Program-made: the position numbers and the translations under genes
Shown: piece by piece, positions 1-9,238 of the stretch
Position numbering within the stretch: the first letter of the stretch is position 1
How the letters are laid out: every line of letters starts with the position of its first letter
Source: Cohnella endophytica
GTDB taxonomy: Bacteria; Bacillota; Bacilli; Paenibacillales; Paenibacillaceae
Length of the DNA: 64,000 nt
Assembly: GCF_003628305.1 (NCBI RefSeq)
Contig: NZ_RBZM01000009.1
Location: forward strand, 186,001 to 250,000
Direction of reading: 5' to 3'
Notes under the pieces: model-generated
What the model was told of the DNA's origin: nothing
Database searches by the model: none
Seen by the model: only the letters and a program-made list of their open reading frames with translations

Positions 1-1666
1 CGACTTTTAACCCGTATTGTTGCCCGAAATGCAGTTTGAATTTCTGATTCGCGTTTTGTAAGCCAAGGCCTCCTCTGCCTTTACGCTTCGCCCCCGGAAG
101 CAGAAGCCGTTTCAGCTTCTCCTGAGGAATCCCCGCGCCGTTATCGAACAGGGTAAGCCGAAGCAGATTGCCCGTTTCCTCGATTGTTAACTTTATGATG
201 CCTTGGCCGTCTTCGAAGCCGTGGAAAAACGTATTTTCGAATAGCGGCTGCAACGTCATGCGGGGAATGAGGTAATGCTTCAGAGCCTCTTCGCAAGTCA
301 CTTCGTATTCGAAGACGGGTCCATAACGCACTTCCTGGATTTTGAGAAAATGCTCGATGATTTGGAGTTCGCGACCGAGCGGAACGAGCTCCTGCGTAAT
401 ATCCAAATTGCCTTCCAGCACCATCGTCAAGTGGTACAGCATCTGGCGGATATCGTCGGCGCCCTGGAGCTTGGCCTTCCACTGGATGGAATTCAACGTA
501 TTGAACAGCAGATGCGGATTGATCTGGTAATGGAAAGCCTTAAGCTCCGCTTCTTTCTTAAGCCGTTCGTTTCTCTCGACCTCGCGAATCAACGATTGGA
601 TGCGGCCCACCATGTTATTGAAGCTAATATCCAAGCTGCCGAGCTCGTCTTTTGCTTCGACTTTCGTACGGGTGTGAAGCTTCCCGATGCTGACCTTCTG
701 CATCGAATCCTTCAACCGACGGATTCGGGCGGTAAACCGGGAAGAGAACAAATAGGCAAGACCGAAAGCGAGCAAGCACGATGCGGCCGCGGCGATGATC
801 GTATTGGACCTGATCATGCGGGACGAACGATAGAAGGCTTTGGCGGGCAGCCGGGCCTCAATGGTCCAAACGTTCGCTTTCAGCTTTCTGTTCCATACGA
901 TGTCGCTCTCGTGCGAAGAAAATTCGGACGCGGTTTCGTAAATGGAGCGCCCCGTCGAATCGCTGACGACGAGATGGGCTTGCGTATCGTACTCGAAAAG
1001 CCGAAACATCCGCAGAAGCTCGTCGGCATTTTCCTCGATTAGGATAGTGCTTCCCCGCAGCGCACCGTAAGGGTTATTGATCGGCACCGCCAAGCCTAGC
1101 ACGGGTTGACCCGGGTTTTCCTCATCCGCTTCTTGAAGTCCGTGATTCTGCGAATAGAAACCCAGCCAATATTCGCCCGTGTAAGCATCGGGGATGGATC
1201 GCCATTCCGGAATGCGGTTCAGCTTGGCGACGTCGAGATTATTTTCCCCATAATAATAGCCGGAGCGGGTAATAATATAAATGCCGGACGTTCGTTCGGT
1301 TTTAAGCGCTTTCAGAAAATCTTCCAGATTATTCTTATCCAGGATTTCTTTATAAGTCGTTGGAATATCTCCGCCTAAACCTACGCGCGCCGGATCGAGC
1401 AAATACGAGTAGATTGTTTCCGTCGTTTGGTTCATCCGGTTGAGATAGGTGCTTGTTTGCTGTTCCAACTGCGCTACGGCGTTCTCTCCGTATTTGCCGA
1501 ATTGCGAGTTCACGGTCTTCGCCGATTGATAATAAGACAAGGCGCCGAGAGACAACAGCGGAATGATCGTCACGATCAGAAAACAAACGAGCAGTTTGGT
1601 GCGAATGCTCCGGTAGGACCCGGACAAGAGACGGGCGGCTAGTTGCTTTAATGGCCTGAACTTCAT
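1..1666 (-). CDS. YesM-type sensor histidine kinase (3' end cut by window edge)
   Basis: Membrane sensor kinase of the YesM/LytS-like class, lacking its C-terminal end because the gene runs off the left edge. ATG at 1666 is preceded by a GGGGAGG ribosome site. The protein opens with a basic stretch and a membrane segment (about residues 25-45), an extracellular sensor region, a second membrane segment (about 280-300), a HAMP-like linker and the histidine kinase motif YQINPHLLFNTL with the phospho-acceptor His near residue 385. The ATPase N-box (LFENTFFHGFED) and a DNGAGIP motif are visible before the edge. Kinases of this class normally pair with an AraC-type response regulator and control sugar uptake genes; the partner would lie outside the window. 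The downstream minus-strand DNA is missing, so target genes cannot be inferred. Confidence 0.9.
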   Translation of the reverse strand, partial: MKFRPLKQLAARLLSGSYRSIRTKLLVCFLIVTIIPLLSLGALSYYQSAKTVNSQFGKYGENAVAQLEQQTSTYLNRMNQTTETIYSYLLDPARVGLGGDIPTTYKEILDKNNLEDFLKALKTERTSGIYIITRSGYYYGENNLDVAKLNRIPEWRSIPDAYTGEYWLGFYSQNHGLQEADEENPGQPVLGLAVPINNPYGALRGSTILIEENADELLRMFRLFEYDTQAHLVVSDSTGRSIYETASEFSSHESDIVWNRKLKANVWTIEARLPAKAFYRSSRMIRSNTIIAAAASCLLAFGLAYLFSSRFTARIRRLKDSMQKVSIGKLHTRTKVEAKDELGSLDISFNNMVGRIQSLIREVERNERLKKEAELKAFHYQINPHLLFNTLNSIQWKAKLQGADDIRQMLYHLTMVLEGNLDITQELVPLGRELQIIEHFLKIQEVRYGPVFEYEVTCEEALKHYLIPRMTLQPLFENTFFHGFEDGQGIIKLTIEETGNLLRLTLFDNGAGIPQEKLKRLLLPGAKRKGRGGLGLQNANQKFKLHFGQQYGLKV

Positions 1667-1754
1667 GATCTTAAGCCTCCCCTCTTTCTCCGCCTAGCAT
1701 AAGTACCTGAAGTGTATCATGAACAAAATCCGACATCCAATACGGCGAAACGGC

Positions 1755-1798
1755 AAAAGCGCTTCCCCTCCGGTTTTTTTGACCGAAAAGGAAAGCGC
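1755..1798 (-). terminator. Intrinsic terminator after the GH63-like gene
   Basis: Read on the minus strand, GCGCTTTCC pairs with GGGAAGCGC, closed by an inner CGGT/ACCG stem, and is followed by TTTT. It lies about 10 bases beyond the stop codon of the GH63-like gene and separates it from the kinase gene further left. Confidence 0.75.
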
Positions 1799-1808
1799 AT
1801 ATGCTGCT

Positions 1809-3512
1809 TTATGAACAATATTCGTTAGCCAAGATCAGAAAGACGCTCGAAGTCCACGTGAATGCGCGATCTCGCAGTCCTTCGCCCGTAAGCGCGTCGA
1901 AATTCTCGGCCATTCCGCTTCGGGATAACATGTCGCAGAAGCGAATCGACGCCTCCCGGGCAAGCTCGCGATCGCCGGCCGCCGCAACCCCTTCGACCAA
2001 AAGCATCGTCGAAGGCGCCCAAATGGGCCCCCTCCAATATCCGTCCGGCGTGTAGTAAGGACTCGCCACGCTTTCGGTCGCCCAGCCGTTGGCCGTCAGG
2101 AATCGGGTTTCGTCCCTTAGTCCTTGCAACAGCGCTTCGCGGACCGGTTCGGGCAATCGCTTGCCGAGAACGATCGGCACGAACATCAGCAAGCTATCGC
2201 CTTCGGACCGTTCATGCGTGCCCGACCGGCAAGCCTGGAACCGGCCGTTTTCCCAGAAGTGGGCAAGCATTTTCTCCAACGTATGTTCGGCAAGCCGTTT
2301 CCACTCCGCCGACTCATCGGCGAACCCGAGTTTCGCCGCGATGTCCGCCAAAACTTCCGTCTGCAGAATAAGGTACGCGGCGAGATCCGGGCTCTCTACC
2401 GGAATCCCGTTATTGAAAGCCGTGCTGTTATCCCAGCCGGAATCATTGCCGTGATTGTATTGGGGCATCCCGTCCCCGTCATCGTCGCGGTACCGGAACC
2501 ACCAATTCGTCCACTTGGAGAGCGGTCCGTATACTTCGCGAAGCTGCGCTTCTTGGATGTACTCCGTTCTCTCCATCATCCAGGCGAGCGTCCATCCGTG
2601 GATCGGCGGCTTGTTGCAATTCCAAAGCTCGTATTTATCGTTAACGAAATCGGGGATCAGGCCGCTCTCGTCTTGCCGGTCGAAGAATAGCATGAATTGA
2701 TCCCACGCAAGCCGAGGATCGTGGCGCACGAGCGCCATCGCGTTAAAGCAATGGTCCCAGCTCCAAATATTCGTCATCCAGTTCTTAGACATGTACATGG
2801 CCGGACGGGTCAGACAGCCTTCCGCCGGAACGAGACAGCTCCAAGTGATGTAGGCGGCCAGCTCGCGGGCATCGCTTAAGGAATTCGGCACCGAAAGGCT
2901 TCTGTCGCGCCATAAAGCGAATTCCGCTTGAACGCGCGCGATCGCATCATCGAACGGTTCCCATTCCGCTCTCGGTTCCCATACCGTTCGAAACTCCTCG
3001 ACCGCGAATTCCGCGATTCCGGATGCCGGGTCCGGCGTGAACTCTGCGATCACATAAGAGCTCTTGATTTTGTCCCAGGGCACTTCCGTCCGTAGTTGCC
3101 CTTCTAGCCCGATGAGCATAAAGCGGCATTCGTGCGTAAAGCTGTTCACTTCCCAGCGGTTGGCGGCGGCTTCGTAGGCGTAATCGTAAGCGGCCGTTCG
3201 GAAGATTAGGCGCAGCCCGCAGCCGGAGGAGCGGAATCTGGCCGTGCTCCGATCGGAAAGGCAAATCTCCGCCCGGCCGGAAGCTCCGGCGTTCAGGCGA
3301 ATCCGTTCGGGAGAAGCTTCCGCTTCGAACGGAACCGCCTTCCCTTGCTCGTCCAGCATCTCGATGCGGAACGCCTCGCCGAACTTGTCGTCGCCTCCGC
3401 GCACCGTGCGCAAATACAAGCCTTGCTCTCTATCTTTCGCCTCGGGCAGCAAAGAAATCGCCAGAAACGATTCCCTTCTGCTGAAAGGCACGATGTTCAG
3501 GTCGAAGTTCAT
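1809..3512 (-). CDS. GH63-like (trehalase-type (alpha/alpha)6 barrel) glycoside hydrolase
   Basis: 567-residue cytoplasmic glycosidase with no signal peptide. The C-terminal two thirds read as an (alpha/alpha)6 barrel of the GH63/MGH1 group: NIWSWDHCFNAMAL near residue 250, a long Trp/Asp-rich stretch with GNDSGWDNS near 365, and GYWRGPIWAPSTMLLVEG near 500, which is typical of GH63 and YgjK-like alpha-glucosidases. The N-terminal 200 residues look like a beta-sandwich. ATG at 3512 has AAGGAG seven bases upstream. Such enzymes usually release glucose or mannose from short alpha-linked sugars or glycosyl-glycerate. The AraC regulator gene lies directly upstream on the same strand and may control it. 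Exact substrate is not readable from the sequence. Confidence 0.8.
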   Translation of the reverse strand: MNFDLNIVPFSRRESFLAISLLPEAKDREQGLYLRTVRGGDDKFGEAFRIEMLDEQGKAVPFEAEASPERIRLNAGASGRAEICLSDRSTARFRSSGCGLRLIFRTAAYDYAYEAAANRWEVNSFTHECRFMLIGLEGQLRTEVPWDKIKSSYVIAEFTPDPASGIAEFAVEEFRTVWEPRAEWEPFDDAIARVQAEFALWRDRSLSVPNSLSDARELAAYITWSCLVPAEGCLTRPAMYMSKNWMTNIWSWDHCFNAMALVRHDPRLAWDQFMLFFDRQDESGLIPDFVNDKYELWNCNKPPIHGWTLAWMMERTEYIQEAQLREVYGPLSKWTNWWFRYRDDDGDGMPQYNHGNDSGWDNSTAFNNGIPVESPDLAAYLILQTEVLADIAAKLGFADESAEWKRLAEHTLEKMLAHFWENGRFQACRSGTHERSEGDSLLMFVPIVLGKRLPEPVREALLQGLRDETRFLTANGWATESVASPYYTPDGYWRGPIWAPSTMLLVEGVAAAGDRELAREASIRFCDMLSRSGMAENFDALTGEGLRDRAFTWTSSVFLILANEYCS

Positions 3513-3536
3513 GTGAAGTCTCCTTTGCGGTACGGA

Positions 3537-3563
3537 ATGCGCTTGATAAGGTATGCGCTTTCA
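3537..3563 (-). promoter_or_regulatory. Direct repeat and weak cre-like site upstream of the GH63-like gene
   Basis: The 8-mer ATGCGCTT occurs at 3537-3544 and again at 3553-3560, 16 bp apart, just upstream of the ribosome site of the GH63-like gene. The minus-strand segment TGAAAGCGCATACC (3563-3550) matches the CcpA cre consensus at 12 of 14 positions. Either could be an operator for the neighbouring AraC protein or for CcpA; this is inference. Confidence 0.3.
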
Positions 3564-3588
3564 TTGTAACGAATAGCGGCACGCGAAA

Positions 3589-3614
3589 GAACCGACGGTT
3601 GTTCTCGTCGGTTC
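3589..3614 (-). terminator. Hairpin terminator after the AraC regulator gene
   Basis: GAACCGACG (3589-3597) pairs with CGTCGGTTC (3606-3614) around an 8-base loop. On the minus strand the hairpin is followed by TTTCGCG, a weak T tract. It sits about 125 bases after the regulator stop codon and before the GH63-like promoter. Confidence 0.5.
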
Positions 3615-3740
3615 GCGTTTCTGTTCTATGGAAACTTCTTTTCGTTTCAGGGGTGTCTTTTTGTTCGATCATTGTCGCGCTATTGTTCGATTACGGGGCT
3701 TGTATGCTGTCAATTCATTGGGATTTCCGAATATCCCCCG

Positions 3741-4629
3741 CTACTCGATGCGACTTCTTGCCTTCACGGATTTGGCGTATTCCGACGGGCTCATGCCGCT
3801 TATTCGCTTGAAGGCTTTGGAGAAATAGTGAACGCTGCTGAACCCTAGTAGGCTAGCGATTTCCGTAAAATTGTGCGTTTCCTCGCGAATGGACGCTTTG
3901 GCTTTCTCGATTTTCATGTTCGCGAAGTACTCCATGATGCTTTTGCCCGTACTTTTCTTGAACAAGTCCTTCAAATTCGATTGAGCGACATGAAAGGTCC
4001 GACCTATTTCCGCGATAGACAATTGCGCTTCGAGCTTGTCTTCCATGTATCGGACAATGGCGGATACCAATTGGTCGTTTCCTTTTTCTCTCGGCAGCCG
4101 GGAGAGCTTGAGGCCGCTTTCTTGCTGTGAATCCCTTCGCAGCAAAATGATAAGGAGCGTCTCCAAATAGTTTTTCAGCAATTGTTCGCCACCGAGCTGC
4201 GGTTGCTGCTTCCGTTCTAGCGGATAGCCGAAAGGAAAAGAGAATGCGTTCGAGCCTTCATGAATGATCCGGGCTAACAGGTCGCGCTCCTCGTCATGAA
4301 GCTGGATCACTTTGTCCGCGAATTTCTCCATCTCTATCGCATGACAATCAAACGTGATTACGATCACGTTCGGCGCTCGCCCGTGCATCGCGGAGAAACT
4401 ATGAAATTCGTTGGGCTTATGAAAAATCAGAGTCCCTTGTTTAAGGAGGTGCCTATTCGTATCGGCAAGCACCTCGATTTCCCCTTTATCCACGTAAACC
4501 ATTTCCCAGAAGTCGTGCTTCTCCCCGCTGAACACGTAATTTTTGTCGAATTCGAAATAAAACATCGTTATGATGCTACGAATATCGAATATGACGTTCA
4601 AATGAGTGCGCTCCAGCTCGACGAACATG
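3741..4629 (-). CDS. AraC-family transcriptional regulator
   Basis: 295-residue regulator. The N-terminal part is a cupin-like sugar-sensing domain with the motif KHDFWEMVYVDKGE followed by HKPNEFHSF. The C-terminal 100 residues hold two helix-turn-helix motifs; the second reads FTEIASLLGFSSVHYFSKAFKRISGMSP when split across its helices, the standard AraC signature. An upstream GTG at 4637 is in frame, but it overlaps the AGAAGGAG ribosome site, which stands eight bases before the ATG at 4629, so that ATG is preferred. The gene is divergent from the dehydrogenase at 4740 and upstream of the GH63-like glucosidase, which are its likely targets. Confidence 0.88.
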
Positions 4630-4697
4630 CCTTTCACTCCTTCTGCAATGACAAAAAACGCGGCTTTCCTGACAAAGAAAATCTACTCTCTTCCCCT

Positions 4698-4703
4698 TAT
4701 AAT
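4698..4703 (+). promoter_or_regulatory. -10 box of the dehydrogenase promoter
   Basis: A perfect TATAAT lies 37 bases before the start codon at 4740, in the divergent gap with the AraC gene. No good -35 box stands 16-18 bases upstream, which suits an activator-dependent promoter. Confidence 0.45.
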
Positions 4704-4739
4704 AGGAACAGTTCATCCATTGCTAAGGGGGAATATTCG

Positions 4740-5873
4740 ATGAAGTTGGGTATTATCGGTTACGGAGAGCGTATTCGGCATGTCGTCAACGAAGTCATCA
4801 AGGAAGACTCCCGATGCGAGATCGCCGCGATCGTGGACATCCGTAATCAAGAAATTCAGCAGCAGCGGCAGCCGGGATTGGAACAGACCCGTTTCTGGGA
4901 TACGACCGAGGAAATGCTCGCCAAGTCACAGTTGGACGGAGTCCTGATCGGAACGCGCTGCTTGCTCCATACCGAGATGGCTTTGAAGGTTCTGCCGACA
5001 GGCATTCCGCTGTTCCTCGAGAAGCCGGTAGCCACGACGATGGAGGATCTGCGCAAATTAAAAGCAGGCAGCGAACGGACGCATTCTCCCGTCGTCGTAT
5101 CTTTTCCGCTCCGCGTGACCTCGCTCGTTCAACTGGTCAAGGAGATCGTCGATTCGGGTAAAATCGGAACGGTCGAGCATGTTCAAGCGATCAATAACGT
5201 CCCTTACGGCGGCGTCTATTTCCATAATTGGTACCGTGACGAAGCGTTAACAGGCGGATTATTCCTGCAGAAAGCGACTCACGACTTCGATTACATCAAC
5301 TATGTTCTTCAAATGCAACCCGTCAGCGTGTGCGCGATGACTTCCAAGCAGATTTTCAAAGGAGACAAGCCTGCCGGTCTCCAATGCGCGGACTGCAGCG
5401 AAAATAGAACGTGCGAGGAAAGCACGGCTTTCGCCGCCCCGGAAATCAGAGATCGTTGGACGCACTGCAGCTTCGCCCAAGATACCGGCAACGAAGATTC
5501 CGGAAGCGCGCTGATCCAATACGAGAGCGGTATGCACGTATCGTATTCCCAAAATTTCTTTGCCCGTAACAAGGCCGCTTCACGCGGTGCCCGCTTCCTC
5601 GGCTACAAAGGAACCGTGGAATTCGATTTCTATACGGGCACGGTTAAAGTATTCATGCATCACACCTCAAGGGTAGAGACTTATGTCATCGATGCCGAGG
5701 AAGATCATTTCGGAGGCGATCGCGCGCTCGCCCGTAATGTCGTCGAATTGATGCAAGGACAGGGAACATCGGTCAGCTCGCTCGATGACGGACTTCTAAG
5801 CGCGTTGCTGTGTCTCAAGGCGAGAGAGTCCGCACAATCCGGCACGTTCCAGAGGATAGATTGGCAATCCTAA
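4740..5873 (+). CDS. Gfo/Idh/MocA-family NAD(P)-dependent oxidoreductase with Cys cluster
   Basis: 377-residue sugar or inositol dehydrogenase-like protein. It starts MKLGIIGYGERIR, a Rossmann nucleotide-binding loop, and has the family LEKPVATT motif near residue 95, where the Lys is usually catalytic. About residues 210-245 hold an insertion with the pattern Cys-x2-Cys-x5-Cys plus a later Cys (QCADCSENRTC ... HCSF), resembling a metal site; a related cluster occurs in the dehydrogenase at 56468. The reading frame stays open far upstream on this strand, but that region is the antisense of the AraC gene. The ATG at 4740 has GGGGG eight bases upstream and matches the family N-terminus. It converges with the response regulator gene, only six bases away. 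Confidence 0.87.
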   Translation: MKLGIIGYGERIRHVVNEVIKEDSRCEIAAIVDIRNQEIQQQRQPGLEQTRFWDTTEEMLAKSQLDGVLIGTRCLLHTEMALKVLPTGIPLFLEKPVATTMEDLRKLKAGSERTHSPVVVSFPLRVTSLVQLVKEIVDSGKIGTVEHVQAINNVPYGGVYFHNWYRDEALTGGLFLQKATHDFDYINYVLQMQPVSVCAMTSKQIFKGDKPAGLQCADCSENRTCEESTAFAAPEIRDRWTHCSFAQDTGNEDSGSALIQYESGMHVSYSQNFFARNKAASRGARFLGYKGTVEFDFYTGTVKVFMHHTSRVETYVIDAEEDHFGGDRALARNVVELMQGQGTSVSSLDDGLLSALLCLKARESAQSGTFQRIDWQS

Positions 5874-5879
5874 TTTCGA

Positions 5880-7496
5880 CTACAAGCTGTTCTTATACTC
5901 CTGCGGAGTTACCCCGAACTGCGTTTTGAACAATTTAATGAAGTATTGCGGCTTCTGGTATCCGACTTCGAGGGCGATTTGATTGATCTTCATCTCTTTA
6001 TCCCTCAGTAGCTGAAGGGCTTTATCCATTCGCAAACGTAGAACGTAACCGGAGAAATTCTCGCCCGACTCTTGCTTGAACAGGTTAGAAATATAAACCG
6101 GGTGCAAATGGACGTAATCCGCGACGGATTGAAGCGTGACGTCTTTCAAATGCTCGCCCACGAAGCGGTATACCCGTTCCATCAGATCCAGTCGCAAATT
6201 ATCGGAACGGCTGTCGCTGTAGGCCTTGAGCTGGCGGAAACTGCCGAACGCCCACTCCCTTAAAGGCTCCGCGCTCCAACTTGCGTCGGCCTTCAGCATC
6301 TTGTCGATATCTCTTCCGAATACTTCGAACATTCGCTTGCCTTTCTTGTGGACGAAATAAGAATACGCCTGGAGCAGCGCTACGTAGATTTCGAAGCCGT
6401 ATTCATTGGTATTGTTCCCCTGTCCGTCCAGCTCCTCGAAGATCCGCGACAGCTTCTGCTCGAATGCCCCCCATTGCTCCACTTCGATGAGCTGCATGAG
6501 AGTCGGCGCCGCGTACAAATCGGCTAGCAGACGGATCTCCTCGAACTCTTTCTCTTGAACGACATTCAGAAAACTCTCGGTCTGATATCCGATGAAATCC
6601 GAATAGGTGGATAAGGCCGAATGGTACATGGCGGTCAGTTCTTGGGGAAATAATCCCTCCCGGCTAACTACGATTGAAACTTTAGTCTTCAAATACAGTT
6701 TGATCTGATGCTGAGCTAGGCGCGCCAAAATTTCCACGTCGGCAGCCGTTTCTTTGCCGGTATCGTTGGAAGTTTTCAACGGCTGAACAAGAAAGATCAA
6801 ATAGTCATAGGGATCCTTGCAATGCCAAACATGAAAGCTCTTGGAGAAAACCTCTTCGGCAATATTGAACATCGCGTATTCAAGCAAAGAGACGCTATAA
6901 AGATCCGTATGGGAATAATCCTCTTCCACTCGGAGACAGATCAGAATCGTCGGCTCCTCCAGACAGAAAGGCAACTCATAGAGACGGATCTTATCCTTGA
7001 CGACGGACAACGGAATATTTTTGCCCGACAGTAGATCATGGAAGAGAGATTCCTTGAGCTTAGGCATACTCTCGCGGAACAAATAAGAGATCTTCTGTTG
7101 GTTGATCAGTTGTTCGCCCTCTTGCTCCATGTCGGCGATTAATCCGCGGAGCGTTTGTTCCAATTCTCCATTGGACACCGGCTTCAATAAATAATCGCTA
7201 ACCTGTTTCTGCAGCGCTTCTTTGGCATATTGAAACTCATCGTGGCCCGTCAGGATAACGGATTTGATGTTATTCCACTTCTCGTTAATATGCGAGATTA
7301 ATTCCAGCCCGCTCATGCCATTCATCTGAATATCGGTGACGACGATATCGATGGCATGGTAACCCAGCAATTCCAAAGCTTCCTCGCCGGAATACGCTTT
7401 GTGTACCGCCGTGATTCCCATCCGTTCCCAAGGTAGACCGATTGCCAGACTGTCGACCAGATGAGTATGGTCATCCACGATCAATATTTCGTACAC
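5880..7496 (-). CDS. YesN-type response regulator with AraC DNA-binding domain
   Basis: 538-residue response regulator. Starting at GTG 7496 it reads YEILIVDDHTHL, with the phospho-acceptor Asp at residue 55 in VVTDIQMNG and the conserved Lys in YLLKPV. A long central region follows, and the C-terminus carries two helix-turn-helix motifs (VADYVHLHPVYISNLFKQ and IALEVGYQKPQYFIKLFK). A GGGGG ribosome site stands before the GTG, and the kinase stop codon ends just two bases upstream, so the two are translationally coupled. Likely target: the sugar transporter operon upstream on the same strand. No terminator is visible in the six bases before the convergent dehydrogenase stop. Confidence 0.92.
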   Translation of the reverse strand: MYEILIVDDHTHLVDSLAIGLPWERMGITAVHKAYSGEEALELLGYHAIDIVVTDIQMNGMSGLELISHINEKWNNIKSVILTGHDEFQYAKEALQKQVSDYLLKPVSNGELEQTLRGLIADMEQEGEQLINQQKISYLFRESMPKLKESLFHDLLSGKNIPLSVVKDKIRLYELPFCLEEPTILICLRVEEDYSHTDLYSVSLLEYAMFNIAEEVFSKSFHVWHCKDPYDYLIFLVQPLKTSNDTGKETAADVEILARLAQHQIKLYLKTKVSIVVSREGLFPQELTAMYHSALSTYSDFIGYQTESFLNVVQEKEFEEIRLLADLYAAPTLMQLIEVEQWGAFEQKLSRIFEELDGQGNNTNEYGFEIYVALLQAYSYFVHKKGKRMFEVFGRDIDKMLKADASWSAEPLREWAFGSFRQLKAYSDSRSDNLRLDLMERVYRFVGEHLKDVTLQSVADYVHLHPVYISNLFKQESGENFSGYVLRLRMDKALQLLRDKEMKINQIALEVGYQKPQYFIKLFKTQFGVTPQEYKNSL

Positions 7497-7498
7497 GG

Positions 7499-9238
7499 CT
7501 ATTCCCCCGCTTCTCCTGATGGCTTCGTCTCCGAATTCATTTCGTATTTCCAAGTGAGCTCCACGCACACTCCGCCAAGCCGCGAACCGTAAAGGTGAAG
7601 CCCCGCACCCTCGCCGTAAAGCAGCTTTAACCGTTGATGAACATTTTGCAAGCCGGACTCGATCTCCTGATCGTTGGCGAGTCGGATTCTAGAGAGCATA
7701 GCTTCCATTAGGGGCGGTTCGATGCCAAGTCCGCTGTCCTCCACGGTCACTCGCGCCATCTCTCCGTCCAGCCACCCTCGAATCTGAATCATTCCGTATT
7801 CGGTTTGATTTTTGAAGCCATGAAGGATCACGTTCTCGACCAGCGGCTGCAGAATCAATCGCGGAACTTCCATCGGAAGCATGCTCGGATCCACGTCGAT
7901 CTCGAACTCGAAACCGTCCATTAACGAATCATGGATTTGCAAATAGTTGCTTACCAACTCCAGTTCCTCTTCCAACGTAGCCATTTTCCGCCCCGTCTTG
8001 GTCGTATACCGGTAATATTTGCTCAAGTTCATCGTCATCGAGACAGCGGCTTCTTTCTCGTTCAGCTCTACCATGCTCTTGATATAAGCGAGCGTATTAT
8101 ACAAGAAATGGGGATTGATCTGGGATTGCAATTGCTTAAGCGTCGCTTCCTTGGAGCGCAGTTGCTCCTTGAATACGTCCTCGATCAACTCTTCGATTTT
8201 GGATGCCATAGAGTTAAAGCGGTCGTATAGAAAACGAAATTCCCCTTTGGGCTTATCCTTCATCCGGCTGGAATAGAGACCTTTCTCGATGAGATTCATG
8301 CTCTGCATCAGCCTTCTGAATGGGATTTGAACGTTCCGGTACAGGACGAAAGCCAGATACGCTCCCATGAATATCATCATGCCGCTGATCGAGTAAAACA
8401 TCGTTTGGTTGCGTTGAATGGGCGCCATTACCTGCGTGATCGGAACATAATCGACAAGATACCATCCAAGCGAGTTTACCTTCTGATAGTGGACTTGATA
8501 ATTCATTTTCTCTGCCTGCAGCAGGAGATAACCGCCGTCAAGCGAAGGCTCGTTCGTGAACCCGGCAAGTAATTCGTTGGTTAGAACCCGATTGGAGGAA
8601 TTATTGTAGATGGGATCCGAACCGGGCTGATACAGAAATGGATCGCCGGAACCGTTCGTCTTGAAATCGGTCAAAGCGCTTCTCACTTCCGCCTCGTCCA
8701 CCTTCAACACGACCCGCATATCCACATCGTTCGATTCCGCCGAACCGTCGGGGTAAGATAATACTTCCATGAAATACGCTCCCTTGGCGTCGGGATAATA
8801 TTGCCAGAACGTGTCTTGTTTCGGCAATACGGGTGGAAGCGCATTCAAGTTGGAATTACTCTTGATCACATTTCCCACTCTTGGATACACGACCGCTATG
8901 ACCGCCTTCCAGCCGCCGTATCCGGCTAAGCGGTTAATTTCCTCGGAAACCGTTCCGACGGTACGGAATTGTTGAAGATTATCGTTCAGCAAGTCGGGAT
9001 AGGCCAAGTTGCGGACGTCCGTGCTTTCGTAAAGCATCTTCTTATACGTATCCAATTGAAAAAACATCTGCTCGATCTGGCCCGCAAAGGTCTCGATTTG
9101 AAACTTTTTCACCTTAATGATTTCATCCGTCAGGACTCGAGTGCTCGTTCGGTTCGAGAAGGCATACAAACCTAAAATCGGAGCTAACAGGAGAAGAAGC
9201 GTAATCGCCAATTTGGCAAAAGTTCCGACTTTAATCAT
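7499..9238 (-). CDS. YesM-type sensor histidine kinase
   Basis: 579-residue membrane kinase. Membrane segments at about residues 9-27 and 281-299 flank a roughly 250-residue extracellular sensor of Cache type. A HAMP-like linker follows, then LQSQINPHFLYNTL with His377 as phospho-acceptor, then an ATPase domain with QPLVENVILHGF and EDSGLGIEPP motifs. Its ATG overlaps the TGA of the upstream binding-protein gene by four bases (ATGA at 9238-9235), and its stop is two bases from the regulator start. The three genes form a tight unit in which the lipoprotein may present sugar to the kinase. That partnership is inferred from gene order. Confidence 0.93.
   Translation of the reverse strand: MIKVGTFAKLAITLLLLLAPILGLYAFSNRTSTRVLTDEIIKVKKFQIETFAGQIEQMFFQLDTYKKMLYESTDVRNLAYPDLLNDNLQQFRTVGTVSEEINRLAGYGGWKAVIAVVYPRVGNVIKSNSNLNALPPVLPKQDTFWQYYPDAKGAYFMEVLSYPDGSAESNDVDMRVVLKVDEAEVRSALTDFKTNGSGDPFLYQPGSDPIYNNSSNRVLTNELLAGFTNEPSLDGGYLLLQAEKMNYQVHYQKVNSLGWYLVDYVPITQVMAPIQRNQTMFYSISGMMIFMGAYLAFVLYRNVQIPFRRLMQSMNLIEKGLYSSRMKDKPKGEFRFLYDRFNSMASKIEELIEDVFKEQLRSKEATLKQLQSQINPHFLYNTLAYIKSMVELNEKEAAVSMTMNLSKYYRYTTKTGRKMATLEEELELVSNYLQIHDSLMDGFEFEIDVDPSMLPMEVPRLILQPLVENVILHGFKNQTEYGMIQIRGWLDGEMARVTVEDSGLGIEPPLMEAMLSRIRLANDQEIESGLQNVHQRLKLLYGEGAGLHLYGSRLGGVCVELTWKYEMNSETKPSGEAGE

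Noticed and set aside
4296-4739. In-frame upstream extension of the dehydrogenase at 4740
   Set aside because: It lies antisense to the AraC gene, and the ATG at 4740 has a good ribosome site and gives the normal Rossmann N-terminus.
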